From Kappaphycus alvarezii (taxonomy: Eukaryota; Rhodophyta; Florideophyceae; Gigartinales; Solieriaceae): DNA of 64,000 bases. The DNA lies in contig NADL03000590.1 of assembly GCA_002205965.3 (NCBI GenBank), forward strand, positions 1,245,001-1,309,000, written 5' to 3'. The notes beneath the pieces are model-generated. The model made no database searches. It saw nothing but the letters and a program-made list of their open reading frames with translations, and was not told the DNA's origin. The position numbers and the translations under genes are program-made. Each line of letters opens with the position of its first letter. The first letter of the stretch is position 1. Below are positions 1 through 10,331 of the stretch, one piece after another.

Positions 1-379
1 TGTAGGCTGACTTAGAAAAAATTTAAAAAATTGAGTCCTTGACTATAGCCGCCTACATTTCTGATTCGCGTCGTTCGACTTGCTGAATTAGCGTACGTAC
101 CTATAGCGTTATTCCGTTTTATGAGTGATCAGCGAATTAACCCCTTCTGCTCATGTTCAAGTGGGCGCGCTTAGCAAACTGAGGTAGCAGCTGTCGCAGA
201 AATGTAGACCATCCTGAAAGAAGTTTTTGACCTCCTGTGGAGCGCAGCGAGTCGGACTCACGATTTCATTTTCCATTGTATACTTGAGGCCCACTAGGCT
301 ACAGCAGTTGTTGTGAATGGGGATGAAACTAATTCTTTTATAGTTAGGGGATGTCATTTTTCAGGGATTCAGCACACCA
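1..379. other. unassigned AT-rich stretch
   Basis: No gene is supported here. The only open frame (minus strand, 357 to 157, 66 codons) has no motif I recognise and shows no coding-like pattern beyond being open. Confidence 0.5.
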
Positions 380-399
380 ACGTATTACCTAGATAATTT

Positions 400-996
400 T
401 AATTAAAAAATCTAGGTATTTTCGAACAAGCATTTATACTCATATGAGTACATTTGCTTGTCCATGAGTACATTTTCTTGTCCTTTGGGCACTAGTTTAG
501 AGCAAATAAAGGTGCCTTTAGTAGTCCGTTTTCTTCCCTTTTTTTCTAAGACTTGCTTAACACGGTTGGGCATATTTCTAAGCAAAGTTTGAGGGTATTC
601 TGTCGAAATATTCTCCCATTCCTCAACGACGAAATTTCTGAGTTCCCCAAGATCCGAAAATTGTCACCTTTTGTAATTCCATAAAAGGGGCTCAAAAAAG
701 TACGTGGAGGGTGATTCGCTTCGAAATAGGTAGTTGACGGGACTTATGAATGTCTCTTGCCTACATATTTGACTTCATTGCCTCTCTAATGATTCTGCAT
801 TCTGTCACGGCCATCAATTTTCGGGGCCTCCCTGGTGATTTCTTCTTTCCATAGCCGTCCTTGTCTCCAGGAATGCTGCTACAACCTTTTGAGACTGCTT
901 TAGCTTCACGGCAATCGACTTAACCGCCCATTTGGCGTCTGAGTATGCAGCAATTTAGGCACGTTCGATTTCATTCAACTGTCGGCCCTTGCCCAT
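400..996 (-). pseudogene. Tc1/mariner transposase remnant, internally deleted
   Basis: Read on the minus strand from an ATG at 996-994, the first 40 or so codons give a Tc1-type helix-turn-helix start (MGKGRQLNEIERA, then a stop, then a second helix with KLKQSQKVV). After about 700 the frame breaks. At roughly 690-530 another minus frame gives the typical Tc1 C-terminus (EEWENISTEYPQTLLRNMPN), in which the conserved W-x-x-I-P segment and the M-P-R motif are recognisable. The DDE catalytic core that should lie between these parts is missing, so about half of a normal 340-residue transposase remains. The protein would have cut and pasted its own element at TA sites. I could not find convincing terminal repeats. 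It is dead: an in-frame stop, frameshifts and an internal deletion. Confidence 0.6.
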
Positions 997-999
997 TGT

Positions 1000-3364
1000 G
1001 GTATTGCTGAAAGATGGATCCAGAGTCTCGAAGATAGTCGCTGAGGTGTCCTGCCAAAGATGTGGGACGACTTTGCCTTGTGTTTTGGCGCAAACTTGGT
1101 GTTACGGTCGAATAGGCTATCATTTTGTAAGCCGCCGAGGTAGTCTTTTTTCAAAAAAATATAAAAATAACTGGTTTGAGAAGAAATTCTTTCAGGGGCA
1201 CAGTCAGCCTTAAAAATAAATAAGAATTGTCGGTATTTCTTTTTAAATGGAGGATTTTTAAGGAAATATGCTTCAAAAGTAGGGGTGGGCTATGTTTTTG
1301 TCGCGCACTGTAACCAATTGAGGCCCGGGTGCAGTAACCATTGAGGCTCGGTAACCGTGGCTACTGTGGACATACCTCAGGCAATCACTCACCTCGCGTC
1401 GGTGCTTCCGTACCATCAGCTTCAGCAAGGCTTGGACGACGAGCGCTTGATGCGATTTTATCGCGGGCGCGAGCCTGACGACTTGCACTAATACCGGACG
1501 TGCTGCCATGCTGCCTCGACCGGTCCTTACGGGTGGATAACGGCGAGTGCAAGCCATTATTTCTGCCAGGCAGGGTGTCCCTGCGTACAGTCTCTGTGTT
1601 CACCGAAACTGACCGCGCAGTTTCCTGCAAGAGACTGGCTCTGCTTCAGGAGTGAAAACGGGTTTCCGCTAGTAGCTTCCATTGGACGTCTCGTAAGGAT
1701 CACTCGCCCCCATCCCGTGCCTGCAGGGATGAGGTAGGCAGCTGAAACCACGTCCTGCCCAGCGGGTCGCTGAGTGGGGAGTGTCTGACATCTAGGGGAT
1801 CCTTGCGATAATGCAGGGGTACCTGGCCCATTCTGATTCGCGCAAAATGTGGTTAGCGATGAAATCGCGTCCCACCTGCAGGGTCTCCAAGGGCCTGAAG
1901 GTAGATTCCTAAAGAGTGTTCGAATCTCGTAGCATAGCCTCCCAATGGGAGTCCGGCCAGTTTTGTGTGTGCAGATTATCAACTTCCTTGGGTATACGAT
2001 TGTCATACTGACGCACCGCTTCTTCCGGTACTTGACTTTCTGATGTGCATCTCAGCGATCTTCTTCCCGAACGTCATACCTTGAAATACTTCTCCAACTC
2101 TCCAGTCTTCTCATTCCTACTTTGAAAATTTGCAAGAAATCGGGGAACACTCCTTTTGGTTGATCATACGTCTCAATTATGGTATAACAAATCCTAGAAA
2201 GCTTATTGGCATGTGACTGGGCTATGTTTCCCCAATTTCAGACTTCAAAATATATCCAAATCTGTGACTTCCCTTTCCTCGGACGTTGGATTTCGCCCCA
2301 GATTTTGAAGACGCTCGTACCTCTATTTTACCCTCGCAATGACTAGCTTGGGTAGTCGTGCCGTGCCTGTAACATCGATTTTATGCTGCAACTTCACTCC
2401 TAAGTTGAAAAGCACGGACCAAGACTGGTGTGCTTACAATAACTAATGACTCTCTTGTCTCTGTGATCAGGTCAGTTGCACTTCGTGTAGTCTACAGAGG
2501 AACTCTAAATACTAACTATGTACGTTGCTGACAGAATACTAATGCACGTGTTACTTCACTTCGCTGACAATCAACGTGTACGTGCCACGTACTAATTGAA
2601 CCCTAACAGTACTGTACTGCACTATGCAGGAAGATACAGTACGACACCTCCCCAGATGTGGGGTGGTACCTTAAATTCCTATGTAAAGCAGATGGCTCTC
2701 CAATTCCTGTCTGCAGATGTTAATGTAGTAAAGCTATTATTACTATTTATTATTATTTATAATTGCAGTAGAGGGCAACACAGAGTCCGTTTCTGGAGTT
2801 CATTTTGGGCCATAAATTAAATATGTAATGAAGAAACACTTAATATAGATTTTACGCACTGTAAAACTTCTGACAACATTCAACAATAGAGAGTATACAC
2901 TAGCAAATTTCTGCGAAAAATTTTCCTGAATTTCCGTCATACGTAGCTTACTTATTACCAGTAATTGCATTATTTCTAAAAATCTGTTCTGAAATGAACT
3001 AGAAATATGAGCAGTAACAGAAACAGTTTATGGAATGTATGAATGGCGCGAAAGCAGTACCACTCAGGGAATCCGAAAAACAGCCCGTTCACAATTTAAA
3101 AACAGTTGCCATGAGATTATCGCACATTCAACATCTAAAAGGCTCCATCACCGTCTCTTTTACTTACCAATCACACATTCACATCTGCCATGTCCGATAT
3201 GCATTTCTTATCCTCGCCCCCTTCAGTCAATAATCATCCTCCATTCTGGAACTCCCCGCTCCGCTAGTTGCCTCCACTTACACAGCACCTCCTGGTTCTC
3301 TTGGAGCACTTACTGTCGCCGCAGACAACAAAAATTCCAGGCGCTGGTCCAAATTCACAGCAAG
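1000..3364. other. unassigned; GC-rich patch at about 1,270-2,030
   Basis: No gene is supported. The patch at about 1,270-2,030 is clearly more GC-rich than its surroundings and is open on the minus strand for 149 codons (2006 to 1557), but the protein is low in identifiable motifs. The patch begins with AGGGGTGGGC at 1,281, the type of sequence found at hAT element ends (compare 13,396), so it may be an inserted non-autonomous element. From 2,030 to 3,364 I see only AT-rich DNA with several CAGTACTGTA-like words. Confidence 0.4.
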
Positions 3365-3929
3365 TTAATATCTTATTCCCGCCATCTTCCCTAGAAACTC
3401 ATCCAGCGCTTCCCAAAATATTTCTGCGAGATGCGACAAGTGCCGCCCGAGAAGCAGCTCTACATCTCTCCAACGTGTTGGCGAAGCCATGCGGCGATGT
3501 AATGCGCACGTCAAAAGATAGGGGTTTGCGGAGTATCTGTTCGTCGCTGTACGCGTCACTGCACTCGGCCATCCAAATGACTGGCACCGCTCGCACGATG
3601 TCAGCGCGATGAAATCTGAAAAGAGAAAGAACTGCATGGTCTGTCAGTTGGTCAAAGTTAATCACAAACGATGCAGATGAAATAAAAGCAGTCTTCAGTG
3701 TCTCAAGCCGGACTACTTCTTCTCGCTTCTCTATAGCAACCACCAAAGGATATTTAAAAGGGGTTTTCTGCTGCTGGGGCCGTTTTGTTTGATTATTGGG
3801 GCTTGATGAAGATGGGGGCAGTGGATGCCCATCGCTGGAGTCGTCCGGTGACAGCAGAAGCTGTGTAGTCGCCAAGACGATCAAGGAGCGTGTTGTTTGT
3901 AATTTTTTTGATCTGGATTGAAGCTGCAA
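3365..3929 (-). pseudogene. PIF/Harbinger transposase, N-terminal fragment
   Basis: Two overlapping minus-strand frames carry the N-terminal part of a Harbinger-type (DDE_Tnp_4) nuclease. The first (3929 to about 3,500) contains SLFRFHRADIVRAV, matching the family segment F-R-x-x-R-x-D-I. The second (about 3,530 to 3,365) continues with LHRRMASPTRWRDVELLLGR, matching the family motif of the type LRRLAYPCRWxDLExxFGR. A single frameshift near 3,520-3,540 separates them. The catalytic domain with its three acidic residues does not follow. The proline, serine and asparagine stretch upstream (about 3,750-3,900) could be part of the original N-terminus or unrelated. The function, now lost, would be excision and insertion at TWA sites together with a SANT-domain partner. 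Confidence 0.6.
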
Positions 3930-4599
3930 GTATTTTTGTGGTAAAATATATTACAGAAATACTGTATAGTACAATTCACTGCTGGTACTTTTTTCAAGTA
4001 ATAAATCAATGCAGAAAACATTTAGCGTATATGATGAAATGTTTCAGTAATTGCAATCCTATCTGAAGATACATATTTCTGTTGCCACAGTTTCAGAATT
4101 GGTTTGAGGAAGCATGAAATTTTAATTTCATGAGTATAAAAATGGTAGGGACCGTTGCCCCTTACTTTTTGCTCTCGTGTAGTTACTATCATGGTTGCAA
4201 GGGCGAGCCTGCAAAATCATACCAATAAGATTGCTACGCGAGGAATAAAGGTCTTGCGAGCAATCTAAATCTTGTTGATTAAGCCTAGGAGCTGCTGTAT
4301 GTTTCAGCGCAGCCTCTACATACGGCCTTTAAAAATTTTTCCGTGAAAAACAAACCTATTCTGAATTTAGGCGACGATTCCTAACAATGGGAGCATATAC
4401 CTCTGATAAGGTGTTTTCTTACCTTTCCAATCTTAGTTGCATGTCGTATATTTGCTTTCTCAAGGCGAAAATACTAACTTTTGTACCTGTAATATTCACT
4501 AACAGCGACGTGCACTTTATCGAATGCAATCGTCACAGATCCAGCCCGTTGCTCGCTACATTCGTTACTAAGTGGACTAACGACCCCGTTCAGGTATAG
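3930..4599. other. unassigned
   Basis: AT-rich DNA without a frame that resembles a known protein. It separates two Harbinger fragments in opposite orientation. Confidence 0.4.
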
Positions 4600-5115
4600 C
4601 AACGGCGAAGTGATGTTTATGAAGTCCGCCCCTTAACTGAACGAGATATTCTTGGAAGCATTGGATGCATTTTTGGACGAATACAGGCACTTTGTGATAG
4701 TCCCCCTACAGCGATAGTTTATAGAAAGACAAGCTGAATACTATGCTAAAGAAGTCCTGAAAAAGACGCATGCGCTAGACGACTGTGTTGGCTTTATTGA
4801 CGCGTAAATATTGCAATTTCAGGGTAAGGTGTAGATGGATTGCAATAAATTATTTCAAATGGACATAAAATGTTCCATTTACTAAAGTTTCAGGCAGTTT
4901 TCGTCCAGATGGATTGGTAATTCACTGATACGGGCCTGTAGAGGGGTGAGGTCATGATTGGAACTTATATTCTTGCTCCGGTCTAGATGGATAGCTTGGT
5001 GGTTGCATGGTTGTGAACGGCTATCAGTACTGATTGTAGGGAGGCCGTTGGTATTACCAACATTTGTATCTTCAAGTTCCGTTCCAGGGCTAGTTTTTAA
5101 TCCGAGGTTACCCGG
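4600..5115 (+). pseudogene. PIF/Harbinger transposase, catalytic-domain fragment
   Basis: Plus-strand frames, interrupted by several stops, give a run of Harbinger landmarks in the right order: FLEALDAFLDEY near 4,650, DDCVGFIDA at about 4,780 (the G-x-I-D-G block with the first catalytic Asp), SNGHKMFHLLKFQAV at about 4,855-4,900 (family Y-S-G-H-K-R-x-H-x-L-K-F-Q), and near 5,035-5,080 the remains of the Y-G-D-P-A-Y block followed by LQVPF. The third acidic residue and the C-terminus are not recognisable. No frame is open for more than about 60 codons, so this is an old pseudogene. It lies on the opposite strand to the N-terminal fragment at 3.4-3.9 kb, so the two are probably not halves of one copy unless an inversion occurred. 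Confidence 0.55.
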
Positions 5116-5558
5116 AGTTTAATTTAGTTATGGCTACCGGACGTATAACACTCAAATTGCCCCTAAAAGAGCTCTAGATGTACTGAATTGCAGTTTATTA
5201 TACGTTTAAACTGCGTATATTAAAAGCTCCATGGACTAATGTATCTCGAGACTTTGCTGTTGTATAACTTCAATATATGCGTCTACGACAATTTAATTTT
5301 AAAATACTTCTGCCGTATTCCACCTGCTCTAGTAACATATCTTCACTAAAGAGATCTGAGTAAATAGCCTGCGAGCAGATTAGTATAAATGGATCCGAAC
5401 TGTTCGGCGTTGAGCTAAATTCTCCGCTTAAATACGGATCCACCGCTAGTTTCACTCTCTTGTACCGATGCACCCTCTCCTACTTCTCTATTCACCACTC
5501 AGCTCGGATCTTTTGAATTATGTCCGGCCTACACTTTACTACCACCGGACTGGGCCTG
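5116..5558. other. unassigned
   Basis: No coding signal that I can support. Confidence 0.4.
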
Positions 5559-5840
5559 CTAAAGAACTTCCATCATGATCCGGAACTTTTTCACTTCTTT
5601 TTTCTGAGCTTTCTCTCGCTCTTCTCTCCTTTCTATACGAGCAGTCTCACGCTCAGCTTTCTCCTTTTCATATCGCTTGTCACATTGCGCTGCGAATTTA
5701 CTTTGTTTCTTCGGGCGTCTCCTTTCTCCAAAGCTGCAGTAAAGGCCACAGTTTTTTCACCGATCATAGTTGCAGCTCTCCTATTTTCCCTCTTCTGTCC
5801 GCTTCCAGAAATATTGATGTATCACTGTCTGACACGTCAA
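5559..5840 (-). pseudogene. charged coiled-coil gene fragment, Myb/SANT-partner type
   Basis: The minus strand, ending at a TAG at 5561-5559, encodes a basic and acidic alternating helix (DKRYEKEKAERETARIERRE and onward) of about 60 residues ending in FRIMMEVL. Upstream, after a frameshift near 5,720, a second frame reads IGEKTVAFTAALEKGD. Such a Lys/Glu-rich tail after a short SANT-like domain is typical of the DNA-binding partner protein of Harbinger elements, but the SANT part itself is too decayed to confirm. The longer plus-strand frame over the same DNA (5,520-6,014) is rich in Phe, Ser and Leu only because it is the complement of this charged helix, and I do not regard it as a gene. 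Confidence 0.4.
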
Positions 5841-7635
5841 CTCCGTTATTTAGACCCACCACAGAGTCTTTGTACTTCCATCACTCCTTTTCGTCGCGTA
5901 CTTTATGATTTATGCTTCAGTAACTCTTTCCACGCCTCTTCTTCCACTATCTTCTGCCCCTTTTTAAGTTTCGCATCCTGTGGAAGTCAGAGCGCGCGAT
6001 GCAAATTGTCATAAAGAGCTGCTGTATCTTTTCTATATCTACAAAAACGCCATTCATACGGCTCTTCAATTTTCGTAGCTGTCAAAAACATTTTTACAAC
6101 CGCTTATACCTGTCTTGAACGGAATTCCATGTCACCACATCACATAGCCGTTTTTTTAATTTGCTTTTGTCGCAGCAACCTAAATGCGCTCACTTGTGTC
6201 ACCTTTGGGGCTATGTGAATTTTTGTAGCGGCGACATCTCGGATAAGGACAAGGCAAGATTCGCTGGAAAAGCGCGACCTGTGGTTAAGCTCTTGCGGTA
6301 CGCAGCTCAGAAGGGTACTACCCTTGAAGGCGGCTTGCTGTGCATGCAGAACGGACGAGGTATTCAAGATAGGTATAGAGGAAAGGGTTGGTTTTTTTGA
6401 GCTTGAAGCTGGGTTTCTGATGGGCTATTGTCAGGCCTAGGCTCCGCCATTCTTTATCGAGGCGCCCAAGTCAGACCGTTGGAGGGATTAGTTCACGCTT
6501 TTTTTGCGCAACTATTTCCTCACTGGACTTAACTAGCTACCAACAGATCTGGTTGATCCTTAGGTAAATCTTGCAATACGTAAAATACGTTGCAACTGGT
6601 GGAATAATTTTGCCTCACGATATTCATAATTTATCGTGTGTAATATCGCTATTATGCTGCATGACCCTAGAACAAACTTCTAGAATACAAATGATAACAA
6701 CATCTCACGACTAGCTCTAGGACAAAGTTCAAATAGTTTAGTACTCAATCGTCATCCCACCAGTACTTATCACGTCCTAACAACGCTTGGCCATAGAAGG
6801 ACCAACTTCTCCAACATTTCAGACTCGATACTCTCCCAACTATCCAAAATGCATTCTTATAGTGATTCCAGTGTATTTAATTCCCTCTTATTTGCAAAAA
6901 CAACACAGAATAAAATTTAGTATATAGTTTCTACAAGATATAAGTGAGAAGAATAGGCTGTTCATCACATCTTTTGAAAAATTGTCCGTAGCTAAAACTT
7001 GGCCTCTATAGCTCGATGAGAATGTGTACCTTACTACACAAACGTCCGAATCAGAAGCAAAAGGCTGTCAAACGGCAGAAAAGTACTCGTTAGAGTCTCA
7101 AAGTCTCAACATTCTTGATGTTGTCTTTTTCACCTCCGAAATTAGTAATTTGGACTTTCGGGATCTCCTAAAACAAGTCCAGACCACTATATTGTGACAT
7201 CCCTTAGTGCCGAATAAAATTCCCTTACTAAGATTTTTTCGGTCTCTTTCCATAACTTTGAATAGGAATGACGATTGATGAAATGTGGACCAACGTTTAA
7301 TATTAATCAATTGGTAGCTAAAAAATTAATGTGCTCTACAGTAAAATACTGTAAAAAAATTCAATGAAAAGTTGAAAAGCACGAAACTGGATGGTGGTAG
7401 TAGAGATTTTACGGGAAAGAAAAACTGCAATTAAACTTGACGAAGCTGTAGCTAAATTACAGTAATAGAAATCATTGTAGGATCCTGCAATTCTACGCGA
7501 GCGAAGTTGCAGAAATTTGAGCTCTTAGTAAAGTGAAAATTGAGAATATTCCGTAGTATCGTTACAATACTTCCAAAAAGTTCGCGCGTTTTCTCTCAAC
7601 AAATAACCAATTTCACGCGATCACCCCTTAACCCG
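5841..7635. other. mostly unassigned; possible Tc1 scrap at 7,098-7,310
   Basis: No firm gene. The minus frame 7310-7098 contains GCHNIVVWTCFRRSRKSKL, which faintly resembles the Tc1 segment around V-M-V-W-G-C-F. With no second landmark I leave it unassigned. The rest is AT-rich. Confidence 0.35.
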
Positions 7636-7637
7636 TC

Positions 7638-7645
7638 TATATATT
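7638..7645 (+). promoter_or_regulatory. TATA-like box upstream of the SANT-type gene
   Basis: TATATATT lies 50 to 57 bases before the ATG at 7,695, in a pyrimidine-rich context. The spacing fits a TATA box with a short leader. It has no support beyond its sequence and position. Confidence 0.4.
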
Positions 7646-7694
7646 CCTCACTCTCTCGACCCCGTACACAATAATCACCTTCACGCGTTTCCAC

Positions 7695-8197
7695 ATGTCT
7701 GACCCTGCCCTTGTAGCGGATGCAGATGCGAATTATGCTGATGCAACCATAACCCCTTCCCCGAAGCCCCAATCATCTTCGTCTACCGTTGAGCTTATTG
7801 TAAATACAAATGCAAAAAGTTCAACATCGACGATGGAACTTATGTGTCACAGGACAAAGTTTACGGCAGGTGATGATTTAAAAATGGATCGCGAGTTTTC
7901 AGCTGCCAAGGCGCACATTGCGCCAAATGGAGCGACCAGGGAGAAGTTTGAAATTGCGGCGGAAAAAGCGAATGCGGCAAAAAAAAAGTGTTCTGCAATG
8001 TTACATGGAAATATATTAAGGGTTGGTATAAGCGTATTCAACGGAGGGTTGACGAGAGCGATAACGTAGACAGCATGATGAGGGTTATTGGAGCAGTACT
8101 AATACAGCTGAAACATCTTTTGAGCATTATTACCGAACAGGAAGAGGATTTCACAGACACAAGATGCGGGAATCTTAAAGAAATGGAAGAAAAATAA
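7695..8197 (+). pseudogene. Myb/SANT-like DNA-binding protein of a Harbinger-type element
   Basis: The frame from the ATG at 7,695 has a Ser/Thr/Pro-rich leader, then from about residue 55 a Myb/SANT-like region: KFTAGDDLKMDREFSAAKAH (the F-T-x-x-D-D-x-x-L-x-x-E block of the family), a basic helix with EKFEIAAEKANAAKKK, then after a frameshift near 7,990 TWKYIKGWYKRIQRRVDE (third helix), and an acidic C-terminal helix ending at a stop at 8,197. Harbinger elements normally encode two proteins: the nuclease and such a SANT protein, which carries the nuclease to the nucleus and the element ends. The nuclease pseudogene lies just downstream in the opposite orientation (8,568-9,887), so the two probably belong to one element with convergent genes. 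The break at 7,990 sits after a run of seven A residues. A short intron there cannot be excluded. Confidence 0.55.
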
Positions 8198-8567
8198 GTG
8201 GGAAAAGAGGTGATCGGAGCTATGATTCGTGCGCGAGTGATGAAATGTAAGGAATCTGAAGCAACGAGCGAGGGAGACGGGGTCAATCAACGGCCGTACG
8301 GAAACCGCCGAATCAACGCGCCGGCGAGACTGCGAGTAATTCGTCCCAGGATGATAATGATATGTTTATGTCACATTAAGTCGTTCGGTAACTCGTGGAT
8401 TGAGGTTAAAAATAAGAAACTATATTCATATATTGTGCTCTTGGAACAGGGAAGAAATTATTGAATAGACCACACAGAGCGCGAAAAAGAAAGGGAGAAT
8501 CGAAGCAAGCTTGAGTTGGATAAATTTTTATATTGAGGAAGTAGTTCTTTAGTCCAAGTAATTTCGT

Positions 8568-9887
8568 TTATATACGTCTTCTCTTTTTGGTTTCAATTCT
8601 ATTCTTCAATACATGAATGTAGATTTGCTCTGGGGCTTCACCCCCAGACCTCCAGCAAAGTTCTTCTCCAGTAGTTCGTTCCTCGCCACATCCGCAACAT
8701 ATTTTTGCCCCGCTTCTTTCTGTTCCGTTGTATAACTGATTAAATACATTTGCTTGGGAGCTCATGAAGAACTGCGGTTTTTGATTAGGATAGAAACATA
8801 TTCGAACGTTGGACAGAAGAATTGCAGAGAAGTAAATTGCTGCAACTGGCACCTGTTTGATTCGAAGCTCCTCTTGAAATAAACCACAGCCTAGTATATT
8901 TTGATTTCCTTGAACATCCACTACAGAGTTACTTTGCCAATATAAAATGCCTTCTTGAAGTGCTTCCGCGCGATGTTAAGGGATTATTCTTGAAATGGAT
9001 CATCAAGAAAAGACCTCTAGTTGCGCGCACTATCTCCATAAATAAAATTTTGATTTCCACCGGAACTTAGTAGATTTTATAGCTTATTATACAGTTTAGA
9101 TCCTACATTAAGCGCCCAATCGTGGCTTAGACATTCAATGGGACCGAATTTATTCACAGAAAATCCATCAGGTGAGGGAACAGCATGAAACTTGAGGTAA
9201 TTTTTCTTGAGTGACCATTATAAACTACCCTTTGAAGCTTGCTATCTCTGGGCCTTGAACTTCGTATAAATTTTCCATCTATAAATCCAACCCAGTTCGA
9301 TAATGCCTGACATTTTTCCAAAAATTCAGTTGACAAAGCCTCCATTCTGTTTTCCATGTATGACTGTTTCAGCTCGGAAGCAAGTAAGAACAGTTTTTCA
9401 AGGAGAAGGTCAAAATATTCTCCCAAAACATCTCACATATTTGTGCATTGGAGTCTTCAAAGAATTCTTCCAACTATCTCCAACTCTGCAGAGTAGATGT
9501 TCTTTTAAGAAACACGAAATCAGATGGTGAAGGGTAGGTTCTTTATTCGCTTCTTGATGTGCCTACATTCTCTTCCGATAATTTAAAGAAAGGTATGGTT
9601 CGTTCAATTTCACTTCTTTTAAACCTGAAGTGCAATATGCAATCGACATCAGACATACTGAAAAATTTGACAGCAAATATTGTTTCTTTGATACGCATCT
9701 CCCTACTGAAATGATCCTCGTAGTTCTTTCTTGCCCTCATATAGAACTTAATTGCTGATGGAAGCAAAGTTGAGTCGTTGAAGTACATTTCTCTCCTTTT
9801 CATGATAATGAGCACCATGTTTTGCCGCTTTTTTGGCCGTTGAAGACTGACTGCTTTCGTTGCATCTTTTTGCCAAGCTTCTCTCAA
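8568..9887 (-). pseudogene. PIF/Harbinger transposase, near full span but broken
   Basis: Minus-strand landmarks appear in order: FRFKRSEIERTIPFFKL (about 9,620-9,570), then after stops and frameshifts a helix-rich part, NWVGFIDGKFIRSSRPRDS with the first catalytic Asp and VVYNGHSRK (about 9,300-9,200), LSHDWALNVGSKL, IYGDSARATRGLF with the second Asp (about 9,040), and near the end VPVAAIYFSAILLSNVRICF with PNQKPQFF (about 8,850-8,760), which matches the family C-terminus. The expected Val-Glu-Trp block with the third acidic residue reads VVDVQGNQN. At least three stops and several frameshifts interrupt it. Gene order (SANT partner upstream on the plus strand, nuclease convergent) fits a two-gene Harbinger element. 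I did not find reliable terminal repeats. Confidence 0.7.
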
Positions 9888-10287
9888 TGTGTGGATTATT
9901 GGATTATTGATTGAGAAGAGGTTGGCGAGATGGGTACACAGGAAGCATAAATAGGGTTATACTCGCGTAGGATGTAAAAGAGTAGTTGGTGATACTCCCG
10001 TTTGACCAGTTTTAATTATTAGATTAAGCTCATTTCTGTAATTCAACTCACTAAAAAAGACATCCTTACATATTTCTCATTGCGGTAAAACTGCAGTTTA
10101 GATGCAGAATTATGGTTTGCGTATTTTCCTTAGTACCATCACTTGACGTGTCTCCGCTCCTGTGTACCGGGTCTGGGACACTTTACATAGGAGACGAAGG
10201 GGCACTAAATTCACACCAAGTAGGGTACTACCAGTAAACAACTGTGCATGTCACTGCAATGAACGGATACTGCATGTGTACTCAGCA
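9888..10287. other. unassigned
   Basis: No gene seen. AT-rich DNA follows the Harbinger transposase start. Confidence 0.4.
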
Positions 10288-10331
10288 CAGACATTTCAGT
10301 ACAGTACTACAGTACTGTACCGAAATGTCTG
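10288..10331. repeat. 44-bp near-perfect palindrome
   Basis: Arms of 21 bases (10,288-10,308 and 10,311-10,331) beginning CAGACATTTC are complementary except at one position, with only AC between them. The inner halves consist of the word GTACAGTACT. It could be two transposon ends meeting head to head, or a very short foldback element. No coding frame is associated. Confidence 0.75.

Noticed and set aside
5520-6014. 164-codon plus-strand frame that looks like a membrane protein
   Set aside because: It is the complement of a Lys/Glu-rich coiled coil on the minus strand, which automatically gives Phe, Ser and Leu.
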